From the NCBI RefSeq assembly GCF_020567705.1, contig NZ_JAJDJU010000005.1:62001-126000 (forward strand): a DNA stretch of 64,000 nucleotides, given 5' to 3'. This document shows positions 27,156 through 37,728 of this stretch, in pieces. This DNA is from Acidocella sp. KAb 2-4. Lineage in GTDB: Bacteria; Pseudomonadota; Alphaproteobacteria; Acetobacterales; Acetobacteraceae. The notes under the pieces are model-generated. The model did no database searches. It was given only the letters and a program-made list of their open reading frames with translations, and was not told where the DNA came from. Positions within the stretch are counted from its first letter, which is position 1. Every line of letters begins with the position of its first letter. A program made the position numbers and the translations under genes.

Positions 27156-27545
27156 TCAGAGCAGCCCGAGCGCGGCGAGGTCGCGGCGCATGGCCTCGGG
27201 CATGGCGTCATCGCCAGCCACGCTGGTCAGGTCCGCCGGGGCGTCCTTCGCCTCCAGGTAGCGCCAGCCCTGAAAGGCGCGTTGGGCGCGGGCTTCCACA
27301 CGCACCAGCGTCGGCTCCAGCACCAGGGCGGTGCAGGGCGTGCCGTCCGGCTCTTGGTCGTGCCGAATGTCGAGGATCAGCTGGCGGGCCAGCACCGCTC
27401 CGCCGATCACCCAATAGATCGAGCCGCCCGCCGTCAGCTCCGCCGCGCGCTTGGGAAAATTGCGCGTAAAATGACGCAAGGGCGGAGAAGCCTCCGCCCT
27501 TGCTTTTTGCAGCGCGGCGAGGTGCGCGATGTCGCGCACCCCCAC
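27156..27545 (-). CDS. DUF1489-family protein
   Basis: A protein of about 130-137 residues with the conserved start LHLIKLAVGVRDIAHLAALQ and a later SIYWVIGGAVLARQLILDI. The DUF1489 family is common in alphaproteobacteria and has no established function. The first usual start is the GTG at 27545. The conserved N-terminal residues extend upstream in frame to a CTG at 27569, only six bases after the ilvC stop. The true start may therefore be that CTG. It is downstream of ilvC on the same strand. Confidence 0.82.
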   Translation of the reverse strand: MGVRDIAHLAALQKARAEASPPLRHFTRNFPKRAAELTAGGSIYWVIGGAVLARQLILDIRHDQEPDGTPCTALVLEPTLVRVEARAQRAFQGWRYLEAKDAPADLTSVAGDDAMPEAMRRDLAALGLL

Positions 27546-27572
27546 GGCGAGCTTGATCAGATGGAGCAGGGC

Positions 27573-29228
<1,656 letters not shown>

Positions 29229-29229
<1 letters not shown>

Positions 29230-31022
29230 CAGACCAGCGCCATCCCGGCATCGGTCACGCCCGGCTGCCCTTCGCCCTTGTGTTCGGGGCCGAGCAGCAT
29301 CTCGTTATGCGCCGCGCCCGAGGGGATCATCGGGAACACGTTTTCCTTCTCGTCCACGCAGATATCCGCAATCACCGGCTTGTCCACCGCAATCATCTCC
29401 GCAATCACCCGGTCCAGATCATCAACCTTTTCCGCGCGTAGACCCACCGCGTGGAAACTCTCCGCCAGCTTCACGAAATCGGGCAGCGCGTCGGAGTAGG
29501 AGTTGGAATAGCGGCTGCCGTGCAGCAATTCCTGCCACTGGCGCACCATGCCCATGTAATGGTTGTTGAGGATGAAGATCTTCACCGGCAGGCGGTATTG
29601 CGCCAGCGTGCCCATCTCCTGGATGTTCATCAGCGTGCTCGCCTCGCCCGCGATGTCGATGACCAGCGCGCCGGGATGCGCCACCTGCACGCCCATGGCG
29701 GCGGGCAGGCCGTAGCCCATGGTGCCGAGGCCGCCGGAGGTCATCCAGTGGTTCGGCTTGTCGAATTTGAAATATTGCGCCGCCCACATCTGGTGCTGGC
29801 CGACCTCGGTGGTGATGAAGGTCTCGCGCCCGCGCGTCGCCTTGTAGAGCTGCTCGATCGCGTATTGCGGCTTGATGATGCTGCCGGGGTCGCGGCTTTG
29901 CGTGTAGCGCAGCGATTGCTTGGCCCGCCAGACATCGATCTGCGCCCACCACTGCACCAGCGCGTCCTTGTCCGTGGGGGTGGAATCGGCCTTCCACGCG
30001 CCGATCAGCGCCTTCAGCACGGCCAGCGCGTCACCCACCACCGGCACATCCACCACCACCGATTTGTTGATGTTGGCGGGGTCGATATCGGCGTGGATCT
30101 TCTTGGAGTTGGGTGAGAAGGCGCTCAGCCGCCCGGTCACGCGGTCGTCGAAGCGCGCGCCGATGTTCAGCATCACGTCGCAGCCATGCATGGCGAGGTT
30201 GGCCTCGTAAGTGCCATGCATGCCCAGCATGCCGAGAAAAAGCGGGTCGGTCGCCGGATAGGTGCCCAGCCCCATCAGCGTGTTGGTACAGGGAAAGCCG
30301 GTCAGGCGCACGAATTCGGTGAGCAGGCGGCTCGCCTCGGGGCCGGCGTTGATGATGCCGCCGCCCGCATACACGACCGGGCGCTTGGCGCGCTTGAGCA
30401 GCGCCACCGCCTCTTTGATGCGCGCCGGGTCGGGCTCGGTGCATGGGCGGTAGGAGCGATGCGGCTGGCCGTTGGGGTCGTGATACGGCGCCGGGGCGAT
30501 CAGGATGTCCTTGGGCAGATCCACCACCACCGGGCCGGGGCGGCCCGTGCGGGCGACGAGGAAGGCCTCGTGGATGACGCGCACCAGATCGGTGGATTTC
30601 TTCACCAGGTAATTATGCTTGGTGGCCTGCCGGGTGATGCCGGTGGTGTCGGCCTCCTGGAAGGCGTCATTGCCGATCAGATGGGTCGGCACCTGGCCGG
30701 TGAGGCAGACGACCGGGATGGAATCCATCAGCGCGTCCACCAGCCCGGTGACGGCATTGGTGGCGCCGGGGCCGGAGGTGACGAGCACGACGCCAACCTT
30801 GCCGGTGGAGCGGGCATAGCCCTCGGCCGCATGCACCGCCGCCTGCTCGTGCCGCACCAGGATGTGGCGGATCTCGTTCTGCTGGAAGATGGCGTCATAA
30901 ATCGGCAGCACCGCGCCGCCGGGATAGCCGAAGATCGTGTCCACGCCCTGCGCCTTCAGCGCCCGGAGAATGGCCTCCGCGCCTGAATTCATCAGTTCGG
31001 TCGTTGCGATCGTGCCGTCCAT
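29229..31022 (-). CDS. ilvB: acetolactate synthase large subunit
   Basis: A 597-residue ThDP enzyme that condenses pyruvate to acetolactate. It has the catalytic Glu59 in VRHEQAAVHAAEGYARS, VTSGPGATNAVTGLVDA and the ThDP-binding stretch VIDIAGEASTLMNIQEMGTL ending in NNHYMGMVRQW. The usual GDG/GDA of this motif reads GEA here, so the first metal-ligand position is Glu. This may be a lineage feature. It starts the ilvB-ilvN-ilvC transcript. Only 64 bases separate it from miaA upstream. Confidence 0.96.
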
Positions 31023-31086
31023 AACTCAATCCTGCCGCTCGGGGGGTGATAAGTCTGCCAGCGATTAGCGGCTGGGGCGGCGGCGG

Positions 31087-32073
31087 TCAACCGGGGGTGT
31101 TTATAAAATTCACAAAACCATCAAGGAAACTTTCCGAAAGTTGCGCGGAATGGCCTATTCTTGAATGAATTATTTGCATGGCAGAACTGCCGACCAATTT
31201 CTGATGGCGGAACCAGGTGCCTTGGCGCTTGGTGTATTGGTGCGTGACCAGCACGGCGCGGGCCTTGGCCTCGTCCAGCGAGATCTCGCCGCGCAGATAG
31301 GCGCCGAGTTCCGGCACGCCATGCGCGCGCATCAGCGGCAGCGCCGTGTCCAGCCCCAGGGCCAGGAAGCCCCGCACCTCCTCCAGCGCCCCCTCGGCCA
31401 GCATCGCCGCGAACCGGGTTTCGATCGCGGCGCGCAAGGCGTCGCGCGGCGGGTCGAGCAGGATCATGCGCAGCCGCCAGCCGGTGAGCGCCGCGGTCGG
31501 CCGCGCCTGCCACCAGGCCAGCCCCTTGCCGGTGGAGCGCAGCACCTCATAGGCGCGGGCGATGCGCTGGGAGTCGCCGGGGCGCAGCTTGGCGGCGGTT
31601 TCGGGGTCCAGCTTCACGTGGAGCGCCGCGGGGCCGATCTCGTCGATCAGCCGCCGCGCCTCCTCCCGCGCCGCCGGGTCGGGTTCGGGGATGTCGGCGA
31701 TGCCGTTCACCAGCGCCGAGAAATACATGCCGGTGCCGCCGCACAGGATCGGCAGCGCCGCCCTTTCCATTTCGGCCAGCGCGGCGCCGCGCCACCAGGC
31801 GGCGTTGGCGGGCTCAGCGGCTTCGCGCACGCCGTAGAGCCGGTGCGGGGCGGCTGCCTCGTCGGCCGGGCTGGGCCGGGCGGTGATGATGCGCAGCTCG
31901 CGGTAGCATTGCATGGCGTCGGCATTGATGATGGTGCCGCCGAGGCGCCGCGCCAAAGCCAGGGCCAGGGCGGATTTGCCGCTCGCCGTCGGCCCGGCCA
32001 GGAGCAGCGCGGTGCGTTCGCCTCCGGCGATGCGTTGCCCTGTTTCGATCTCTGTCCTACCAGTCGCGCCCAT
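31087..32073 (-). CDS. miaA: tRNA dimethylallyltransferase
   Basis: A 328-residue enzyme that prenylates A37 of tRNAs reading UNN codons. The P-loop is GPTASGKS (residues 27-34), followed by NADAMQCYRELRIITARPS, PHRLYGVREA and the CGGTGMYFSALVNGI segment. The C-terminus ends in the family-typical KRQGTWFRHQ plus an extension. The ATG at 32073 is the only plausible start and overlaps the divergent serB ATG. The miaA promoter must therefore lie within serB. A parS-like 14-mer lies inside the coding sequence at 31611. Confidence 0.95.
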   Translation of the reverse strand: MGATGRTEIETGQRIAGGERTALLLAGPTASGKSALALALARRLGGTIINADAMQCYRELRIITARPSPADEAAAPHRLYGVREAAEPANAAWWRGAALAEMERAALPILCGGTGMYFSALVNGIADIPEPDPAAREEARRLIDEIGPAALHVKLDPETAAKLRPGDSQRIARAYEVLRSTGKGLAWWQARPTAALTGWRLRMILLDPPRDALRAAIETRFAAMLAEGALEEVRGFLALGLDTALPLMRAHGVPELGAYLRGEISLDEAKARAVLVTHQYTKRQGTWFRHQKLVGSSAMQIIHSRIGHSAQLSESFLDGFVNFINTPG

Positions 32074-32950
32074 GTCTCATATCGTCACTTTCGTCGCCAA
32101 CCGGCAAGCCGGTTCCCTCACCGCCGCCGAGGCCAAGCGCGCCCAGGATCTCGCCCAGGGGTTCGAACTGACCTGGCTGGAGGAGGGCCATGCCGTGGAA
32201 TTCGCGGCCCCCGCCGCGCCCGACCGCGCCGCCCTGGCCGCCGCGCTGGACCATCGGCAGGTGGATATCTTCGTCACCAAATCCCGCGGCCGGCGCAAGG
32301 CCGTGCTGGTGGCGGACATGGACAGCACCATCGTCACCGCCGAAACGCTGGACGAGCTGGCCGCCTTCGCCGGGCTCAAGGAGCAGATCGCCGGGATCAC
32401 GCAACGGGCGATGAATGGCGAGCTGGATTTCGCCGCCGCTCTGCGCGAGCGCGTGGCGATGCTGAAGGGGTTGAAGCTCTCGGCGCTGGAGGCGACCTGG
32501 GCCGAAATCCAGTTCTGCCCTGGCGCGCGGGAGTTGGTGGCGACCATGCGCGCGCATGGCGCGACTGCGGCGCTGGTCTCGGGCGGGTTCACCTTTTTCA
32601 CCGCGCGCGTCGCCGCCGCGCTGGGGTTCGACATTCACCGCTCCAACGAGCTGCGCGACAATGGCTCCGAGCTGACCGGCGAGGTGGCGGAGCCGATCTT
32701 GGACAAAAACGCCAAACTGCACACGCTGGAGGAGCTGGCCGCCAAGCGCGGCGTGAAGCTCGCCGCCACGCTGGCGGTGGGCGATGGCGCCAATGATCTG
32801 CCGATGCTCGCCGCCGCCGGGCTGGGCATCGCCTATCACCCCAAGCCGGTGGTGGCGGCGCAGGTGGCCAATTGCGTGCAGCATACGGACTTGACCGCGC
32901 TGCTGTTTGCGCAAGGATACCCGGCAAGCGCATTCAAAACGGGGGAGTGA
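32072..32950 (+). CDS. serB: phosphoserine phosphatase
   Basis: A 292-residue HAD enzyme that dephosphorylates phosphoserine, the last step of serine synthesis. HAD motif I is VADMDSTIVTAETLDELA (Asp82, Asp84), motif II lies in ALVSGGFTFFT and motifs III/IV in LAVGDGANDLPMLAAAGLGIAYHPKP. The N-terminal 75 residues are a small regulatory-like domain as in other alphaproteobacteria. I chose MSHIVTF at 32072. The longer frame to 31913 shadows miaA. frmA starts 3 bases after the stop. Confidence 0.95.
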   Translation: MSHIVTFVANRQAGSLTAAEAKRAQDLAQGFELTWLEEGHAVEFAAPAAPDRAALAAALDHRQVDIFVTKSRGRRKAVLVADMDSTIVTAETLDELAAFAGLKEQIAGITQRAMNGELDFAAALRERVAMLKGLKLSALEATWAEIQFCPGARELVATMRAHGATAALVSGGFTFFTARVAAALGFDIHRSNELRDNGSELTGEVAEPILDKNAKLHTLEELAAKRGVKLAATLAVGDGANDLPMLAAAGLGIAYHPKPVVAAQVANCVQHTDLTALLFAQGYPASAFKTGE

Positions 32951-32953
32951 GAG

Positions 32954-34063
32954 ATGAAGACCAGGGCAGCAGTGGCGCGCGCGGCGGGCAAGCCGCTTTC
33001 GCTGGAGATCGTCGATATCGAAGGGCCGAAATACGGCGAGGTGATGGTGGAGGTGAAGGCCACCGGCATCTGCCACACCGATGACTACACCCTCTCCGGC
33101 ATGGACCCGGAAGGGCGCTTTCCCGCCATTCTCGGGCATGAGGGCGCGGGCGTGGTGGTCGAGGTCGGGCCCGGCGTGACCAGCCTGAAGAAGGGCGATC
33201 ATGTCATTCCGCTCTACACGCCCGAATGCCGCCAGTGCAAAACCTGCCTGTCGCGCAAGAGCAATCTCTGCACCGCCATCCGCGACACCCAGGGCCGCGG
33301 CGTGATGCCGGACGGCACCTCGCGCTTCTCCTGCGATGGCGAGCCGGTGATGCATTACATGGGCTGCTCGACCTTCGCCAATTTCACCGTGTTGCCCGAG
33401 ATCGCCCTGGCCAAGGTGCGCGAGGACGCGCCCTTCGACAGGATTTGCTATATCGGCTGCGGGGTCACCACCGGCATTGGCGCGGTGTTCAACACGGCCA
33501 AGGTGCAGCCGGGAGATAACGTGGTGGTGTTCGGCCTGGGCGGCATCGGGCTGAACGTGATCCAGGGCGCGCGCATCGCCGGGGCCGACAAGATCATCGG
33601 CGTGGACCTCAACAACGCCCGCAAGCCGATGGCCGAGAAATTCGGCATGACGCATTTCGTCAACCCGAGCGAAATCGGCGAGGATCTGGTGCCCTATCTG
33701 GTTAACCTCACCGATGGCGGCGCGGATTATTCCTTCGAGTGCATCGGCAATGTGAAGGTGATGCGCCAGGCGCTGGAATGCTGCCATCGCGGCTGGGGCA
33801 CCTCGATCATCATCGGCGTGGCCGGGGCGGGGCAGGAGATTTCCACCCGGCCGTTCCAGCTCGTCACCGGGCGCAGCTGGAAAGGCACGGCCTTTGGTGG
33901 CGCGCGCGGGCGCACCGATGTGCCGAAGATCGTGGATTGGTACATGAACGGCAAGATCGATATCGACTCGCTGATCACCCATGTGCTGCCCTTCGAGCAG
34001 ATCAACGAGGGCTTCGAGCTGATGCGCAAGGGCGAAAGCATCCGCTCCGTCGTGGTGTATTAA
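32954..34063 (+). CDS. frmA: S-(hydroxymethyl)glutathione dehydrogenase (class III alcohol dehydrogenase)
   Basis: A 369-residue zinc enzyme that oxidises S-hydroxymethylglutathione in formaldehyde detoxification and can reduce S-nitrosoglutathione. The catalytic zinc ligands are Cys40 and His62 (GHEGAGVV) with the later IGCGVTTGIG. The structural zinc cluster has Cys92, 95, 98 and 106. The GLGGIGLNVIQGARIAGA loop binds NAD. GGGGGAG-like sequence before the ATG gives a good ribosome-binding site just after the serB stop. No S-formylglutathione hydrolase gene is adjacent. Confidence 0.95.
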   Translation: MKTRAAVARAAGKPLSLEIVDIEGPKYGEVMVEVKATGICHTDDYTLSGMDPEGRFPAILGHEGAGVVVEVGPGVTSLKKGDHVIPLYTPECRQCKTCLSRKSNLCTAIRDTQGRGVMPDGTSRFSCDGEPVMHYMGCSTFANFTVLPEIALAKVREDAPFDRICYIGCGVTTGIGAVFNTAKVQPGDNVVVFGLGGIGLNVIQGARIAGADKIIGVDLNNARKPMAEKFGMTHFVNPSEIGEDLVPYLVNLTDGGADYSFECIGNVKVMRQALECCHRGWGTSIIIGVAGAGQEISTRPFQLVTGRSWKGTAFGGARGRTDVPKIVDWYMNGKIDIDSLITHVLPFEQINEGFELMRKGESIRSVVVY

Positions 34064-34168
34064 GCCCGCCGCCGGGGGAGGTTGCGCGAGGTCAAGGCGC
34101 CGCCGCCCCGGTTATGCTCTCTGGCCTGGCTCCGCGCGCTGGCGCGGGCAGGCATAGGAGAGCCTCGC

Positions 34169-34837
34169 ATGAGCAAGACACCGTACAATTTGGGCCGCAT
34201 TTTGGCGGCGAGTTTGGCTATGGCCGCCCTCGCCCCGGCGGCGCTGGCGCAGACGGAGACTGCCGCTCCGGCGGCAACGCAGGCCGGGCCGGGCGGCTAT
34301 GGCCCAGGTATGATGAATGGCTGGAACGGCGGCGCTGGCCCAGGCCCCGGGATGATGGGCGCATGGGGCGGCGGCTTCGGGCCGGGCATGATGCGCGGCT
34401 GGGGCAGCCCTGGATTTGGCCCGGGTGCCGGGCATTGGGGCGGGCCGGGATTTTCGGATGAGGACAGGCTGGCGGCGCTAAAGCAGGAGCTGAAGATCAC
34501 CAGCGACGAGACGGATGCCTGGACCAGCTATGCCGCCGCCGTCAGCGCGGCGGATAAAGCCTTCGCGAGCGGGGTGGAGCCGCTATGGCGCAATGCCGGG
34601 CCGGGGATGACGCAAGATCAGCGTTTCGATGCGATGAGCCAGATGATCGCGCTGCAAAAACAGAGCTATGACCAGAAGAAAGAGGCGGCGGCGGCGCTGC
34701 TGCCCAAGCTCACACCCTTCCAGCAGGGCCAGGCCAGCGAAATCCTCCCCGGTTTGGCCGCGGGCCACAGGGGGTGGGGCGCTGGCTGGGGTGGCGGCTT
34801 TGGGCCGGGCACGATGATGCCCGGCTGGCAGGATTGA
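34169..34837 (+). CDS. Spy/CpxP-like periplasmic protein, Gly/Met/Trp-rich
   Basis: A 222-residue secreted protein. A signal peptide (ILAASLAMAALAPAALAQ) precedes a stretch of about 60 residues rich in Gly, Pro, Met and Trp, with repeats of GPGMM and GWG. Next comes a helical domain with RLAALKQELKITSDET and the LTxxQ motif (KLTPFQQGQ) of the Spy/CpxP family, and a second GW/GPGTMM-rich tail. Spy/CpxP proteins are periplasmic chaperones or stress sensors. The Met-rich parts could bind Cu, which is speculation. The ATG at 34169 has AGGAG nine bases upstream. Confidence 0.78.
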   Translation: MSKTPYNLGRILAASLAMAALAPAALAQTETAAPAATQAGPGGYGPGMMNGWNGGAGPGPGMMGAWGGGFGPGMMRGWGSPGFGPGAGHWGGPGFSDEDRLAALKQELKITSDETDAWTSYAAAVSAADKAFASGVEPLWRNAGPGMTQDQRFDAMSQMIALQKQSYDQKKEAAAALLPKLTPFQQGQASEILPGLAAGHRGWGAGWGGGFGPGTMMPGWQD

Positions 34838-34844
34838 CCGCGCC

Positions 34845-35510
34845 TTATTGGCCGTAGCGCTGCAGCATGGTGCGCAGGGGGTTGGCCCCGGCATTGGCCC
34901 CCTGGCCGCCGACCACGATCGCCCGCGCCCCTGGCGCCATGCCGTAATATTGCTGCTCGTAATCCGTGTCGTCCGACAGCACGGAGCCGGAGAGCGAGAT
35001 GCCGCCATACAGGCCCTCGCTCTTCGAGAAGCTGACGATATCGGCGGTCAGCCCGGTGGACATCGCGCCATTCACTCCGGCGCCGAGCGTGGCGATGGAG
35101 AGCCCGGCATCGGCGCCGATCTTGAAGTGCGAGTTGAGCAGCGCGTTCAGCCCGTTATCGGTCATGATGATCATCATCACCTCGGCGCTCTGCACGCCGA
35201 TCTGCAGCCCCAGGCTGCCGCTGCCCATGGTGTAAAACGCCGGGTAGGACCAGCCGCCATCGGGCGTGCGGGCGGAGAGCACGCAGCCGCCGCCCTCGCC
35301 GCCGAGGAAGAAGCCAGCGCGGAAGATGTTGGGGCAGACCACCACCGCCTTGGCTTTCTTCAGGAAATCCTGCGCCTGGGTGCCTTCGGCGCTGCCCATC
35401 ATGTCCTCCAGCGCCAGGGTGGAGCTGTCCACCAGATGCTGCGGGCTGCCGGCGAAGGCCGGGGCGGCGGTGCCAAGGGCGAGGGCGGCGGCAAGGAGAA
35501 GGCGTTTCAT
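34845..35510 (-). CDS. SYLF (Ysc84/lipid-binding) domain protein
   Basis: A 221-residue secreted protein with signal peptide KRLLLAAALALGTAAPAFAG. The SYLF domain follows: AKAVVVCPNIFRAGFFLGGEGG, then SYPAFYTMGSGSLGLQIGVQ, MTDNGLNALL and the LYGGISLSGSVLS segment. The domain binds phosphoinositides in eukaryotes. In bacteria it occurs in secreted proteins of unknown job. It is convergent with the Spy-like gene, 7 bases apart, and 20 bases downstream of the histidine phosphatase gene. Confidence 0.88.
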   Translation of the reverse strand: MKRLLLAAALALGTAAPAFAGSPQHLVDSSTLALEDMMGSAEGTQAQDFLKKAKAVVVCPNIFRAGFFLGGEGGGCVLSARTPDGGWSYPAFYTMGSGSLGLQIGVQSAEVMMIIMTDNGLNALLNSHFKIGADAGLSIATLGAGVNGAMSTGLTADIVSFSKSEGLYGGISLSGSVLSDDTDYEQQYYGMAPGARAIVVGGQGANAGANPLRTMLQRYGQ

Positions 35511-35530
35511 GGGCGTGGGCTCCTTCGGGG

Positions 35531-36169
35531 TTATTGCGGTTGCGTGAGGCCGGGCGGCTCGGCCAGATGCTCATTGATAGAGAGAACGCGCCAGCCGCGC
35601 GCGTTAAATTCCAGCCGGGTGAGGGAGATGTTGTCGATTTGCAGGCAGAGCGCCTGGTGCGCGGTGAGCCCCAGCGCATGCGCGCAGGCGGCGCGGATGG
35701 CCCCGCCATGCGAGACGATGATGGTGTGCCGGCCGGTAGCGGTGGCGCGCAACGCCTCCAGCCCGGCGCCGACGCGGGTGATGAGATGCGCGAAGCTCTC
35801 GCCGCCCGGCGGGGTTTCGGCGGCGTGGATCGGCCAGAACGGATGCCGCTCGCCCTCGGCGCGGTCGTCGAACCCGGCGATTGGCAGGCCCTGCAACTGG
35901 CCGAAATTCTGCTCGACGAAGGCGGGGTCCACCAGCATCTCGGTCTCGGGATAGCCAGCGCGGAACAGCGCCTGGGCGGTGAGGCGCGTGCGCGAGAGCG
36001 GGGTGCAGACGAAGCGCGCCGGGCGGGGCAGGCGCGCGGCCAGCATGGCATAGCGCCCGGTTTGCGCCTGCATGGTCGCCTCGCAGAGCGGCACGTCGTC
36101 GGTGCCGTAGAGGTAGCTCAGCGAGTTGGGGTGCACGAGGGCGTGGCGGATGAGCCAGAACTGATGCAT
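35531..36169 (-). CDS. histidine phosphatase family protein
   Basis: A 212-residue phosphoglycerate-mutase-like phosphatase with the catalytic RHG-type motif altered to LIRHALVHP (Arg-His kept), CTPLSRTRLTAQAL, VEQNFGQLQG and the second catalytic His in IIVSHGGAIRAACAHALGL. The substrate is not evident. Alpha-ribazole phosphatase and sugar phosphatases are possible. I chose the ATG at 36169, two bases after the stop of the ABC permease gene, with GGGGAG just upstream. A longer frame shadows that permease. Confidence 0.86.
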   Translation of the reverse strand: MHQFWLIRHALVHPNSLSYLYGTDDVPLCEATMQAQTGRYAMLAARLPRPARFVCTPLSRTRLTAQALFRAGYPETEMLVDPAFVEQNFGQLQGLPIAGFDDRAEGERHPFWPIHAAETPPGGESFAHLITRVGAGLEALRATATGRHTIIVSHGGAIRAACAHALGLTAHQALCLQIDNISLTRLEFNARGWRVLSINEHLAEPPGLTQPQ

Positions 36170-36171
36170 GC

Positions 36172-36963
36172 TCACTCCCCGATCGCCAGCAGCGCGCCGC
36201 GCACCCGCGCGCGGCGGAATTCCAGCGCGAACACGCCGATGGCGAGCGCCGCCCACAGCGCGTTGAGCCCGGTGGCCAGGGCGAATTGCCGCCAATCCGT
36301 GGCGTGGGTGAGCAGCGCGGTGCGCAGCCCCTCGAAAATATGCGCCGCCGGCAATGCCTGGGCGAAGGGTTGCAGCCAGACGGGCAGGGCGGAGAGCGGG
36401 TAATAAACGCAGGCCAGCGGGGTGATGCCGAAGGCGATTGTCCAGGCCAGCGCCTCGGCCCCGGCGCCGTAGCGGAACAGCAGCGACACGATGCCGAGCG
36501 CCACCCACCAGCCCATCACGAGCAGGTTGATGAAGAACAGCAGCATCACCGGGCCAGGCGCGAAAATATCATATCTGTAAAGCAGATAGGCGATGATTGT
36601 GGCAGGAAGCAGGCCAAGCGCGGTGCGCATGGCGGAAACCAGCACCAGCGCCCCCAGCAGTTCGCCCGGCCGTAGCGGGCTGACGAATAGATGCCCGAGA
36701 TTGCGCGACCAGATTTCCTCCAGAAACCCGATGGTCACGCCAAGCTGCCCGCGCAGCATGATCTCCCACAGCAGCACGCCGCCGATCAGCGCCCCCGCCG
36801 CCACGGCCCGCGGCGCCCCATGCGCCTGCGCGATATAGGAGGAGGTGAACCCCCAGATCAGCATGTTCAGCGTCGGCCAATAGGCGATCTCGGCCAGGCG
36901 CGGCCAGGAGCGCCGGTACATGGCGAGATGGCGGTAGAGCATGCCCCAGATGCGGCGGATCAT
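36172..36963 (-). CDS. ABC-2 type transporter permease
   Basis: A 263-residue membrane protein with six hydrophobic segments of the ABC-2 exporter type. It contains YWPTLNMLIWGFTSSYIAQ, EEIWSRNLGHLFVSPLRPGE (the conserved coupling region) and ITPLACVYYPLSALPVW. It pairs with the ATPase encoded just upstream, whose stop overlaps its start by 4 bases. The exported substrate is unknown. The layout resembles Nod-factor/polysaccharide-type or multidrug ABC-2 exporters. Confidence 0.9.
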   Translation of the reverse strand: MIRRIWGMLYRHLAMYRRSWPRLAEIAYWPTLNMLIWGFTSSYIAQAHGAPRAVAAGALIGGVLLWEIMLRGQLGVTIGFLEEIWSRNLGHLFVSPLRPGELLGALVLVSAMRTALGLLPATIIAYLLYRYDIFAPGPVMLLFFINLLVMGWWVALGIVSLLFRYGAGAEALAWTIAFGITPLACVYYPLSALPVWLQPFAQALPAAHIFEGLRTALLTHATDWRQFALATGLNALWAALAIGVFALEFRRARVRGALLAIGE

Positions 36964-37688
36964 AGCTCGGCGCTCCGCGCGATGTGCAGGAAGACCTGCT
37001 CCATATCCTCGCGCCCGTAGCGGGCGATCAGCTCGGCGGGCGGGCCGCGATCCACGATGCGCCCGGTCTTCAGCATCAGCACATTGTCGCAGAGCCGCTC
37101 GACCTCGCCCATATTGTGCGAGGCGAGCAAAATCGCCGCCCCCCGCGCGCGGCGGTAATCCTCCAGCACCCCGCGCACATAATCGCCGGTGTCGGGGTCG
37201 AGGCTGGCGGTGGGCTCGTCGAGCAGCAGCAGCTCGGGCTGGTTGATCAGCGATTTCGCCAGCGCCACGCGGGTCTTCTGCCCGGCGGAAAGCTCGCCCG
37301 CCGGGCGCTTGAGCAGGGTGGTGAGGTGGAATTGCTCGGCCAGCTCCGCGATGCGCCGCTTGAGGTTGGGCACGTTGTAGAGATGGCCGTAAACCGCGAG
37401 ATTTTCATACACGCTCAGCCGCGCCGGCAGGGCGATATAAGGCGAGGAGAAATTCATCCGCGCCAGGGCGGCGAAGCGGTCGCGCGCCATGTCGTGCCCG
37501 AGCACGGTGATGCGCCCGGCGCTCGGCACCAGCAGCCCGAGCAGCATGGCGATGGTGGTGGTCTTGCCCGCGCCATTGCCGCCGAGCAGGCCGAGGATCT
37601 GCCCCGGCGCCAGGGTGAAGGAAATATGATCCACCGCCAGCGTGTGGGGGTAGCGCTTCACCAAGTTTTCCACGCGGATCGCATCCAT
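36960..37688 (-). CDS. ABC transporter ATP-binding protein
   Basis: A 242-residue ATPase with Walker A GGNGAGKTTT, the signature ELSAGQKTRVALAKSLINQP and Walker B LLLLDEPTASLDP followed by a switch His in LLASHNMGEVERL. It energises the ABC-2 permease encoded next. It is divergent from hemW, with 40 bases between the two starts that must hold both promoters. Confidence 0.93.
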   Translation of the reverse strand: MDAIRVENLVKRYPHTLAVDHISFTLAPGQILGLLGGNGAGKTTTIAMLLGLLVPSAGRITVLGHDMARDRFAALARMNFSSPYIALPARLSVYENLAVYGHLYNVPNLKRRIAELAEQFHLTTLLKRPAGELSAGQKTRVALAKSLINQPELLLLDEPTASLDPDTGDYVRGVLEDYRRARGAAILLASHNMGEVERLCDNVLMLKTGRIVDRGPPAELIARYGREDMEQVFLHIARSAEL

Positions 37689-37728
37689 GGGTTTTGGATA
37701 GAAGGTGCGGTTGGGGTATGTCCAGGCG

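Noticed and set aside
31165-32796. A 543-residue rightward frame across miaA and serB
   Set aside because: It covers two well-supported genes in another frame and has shadow-type composition.
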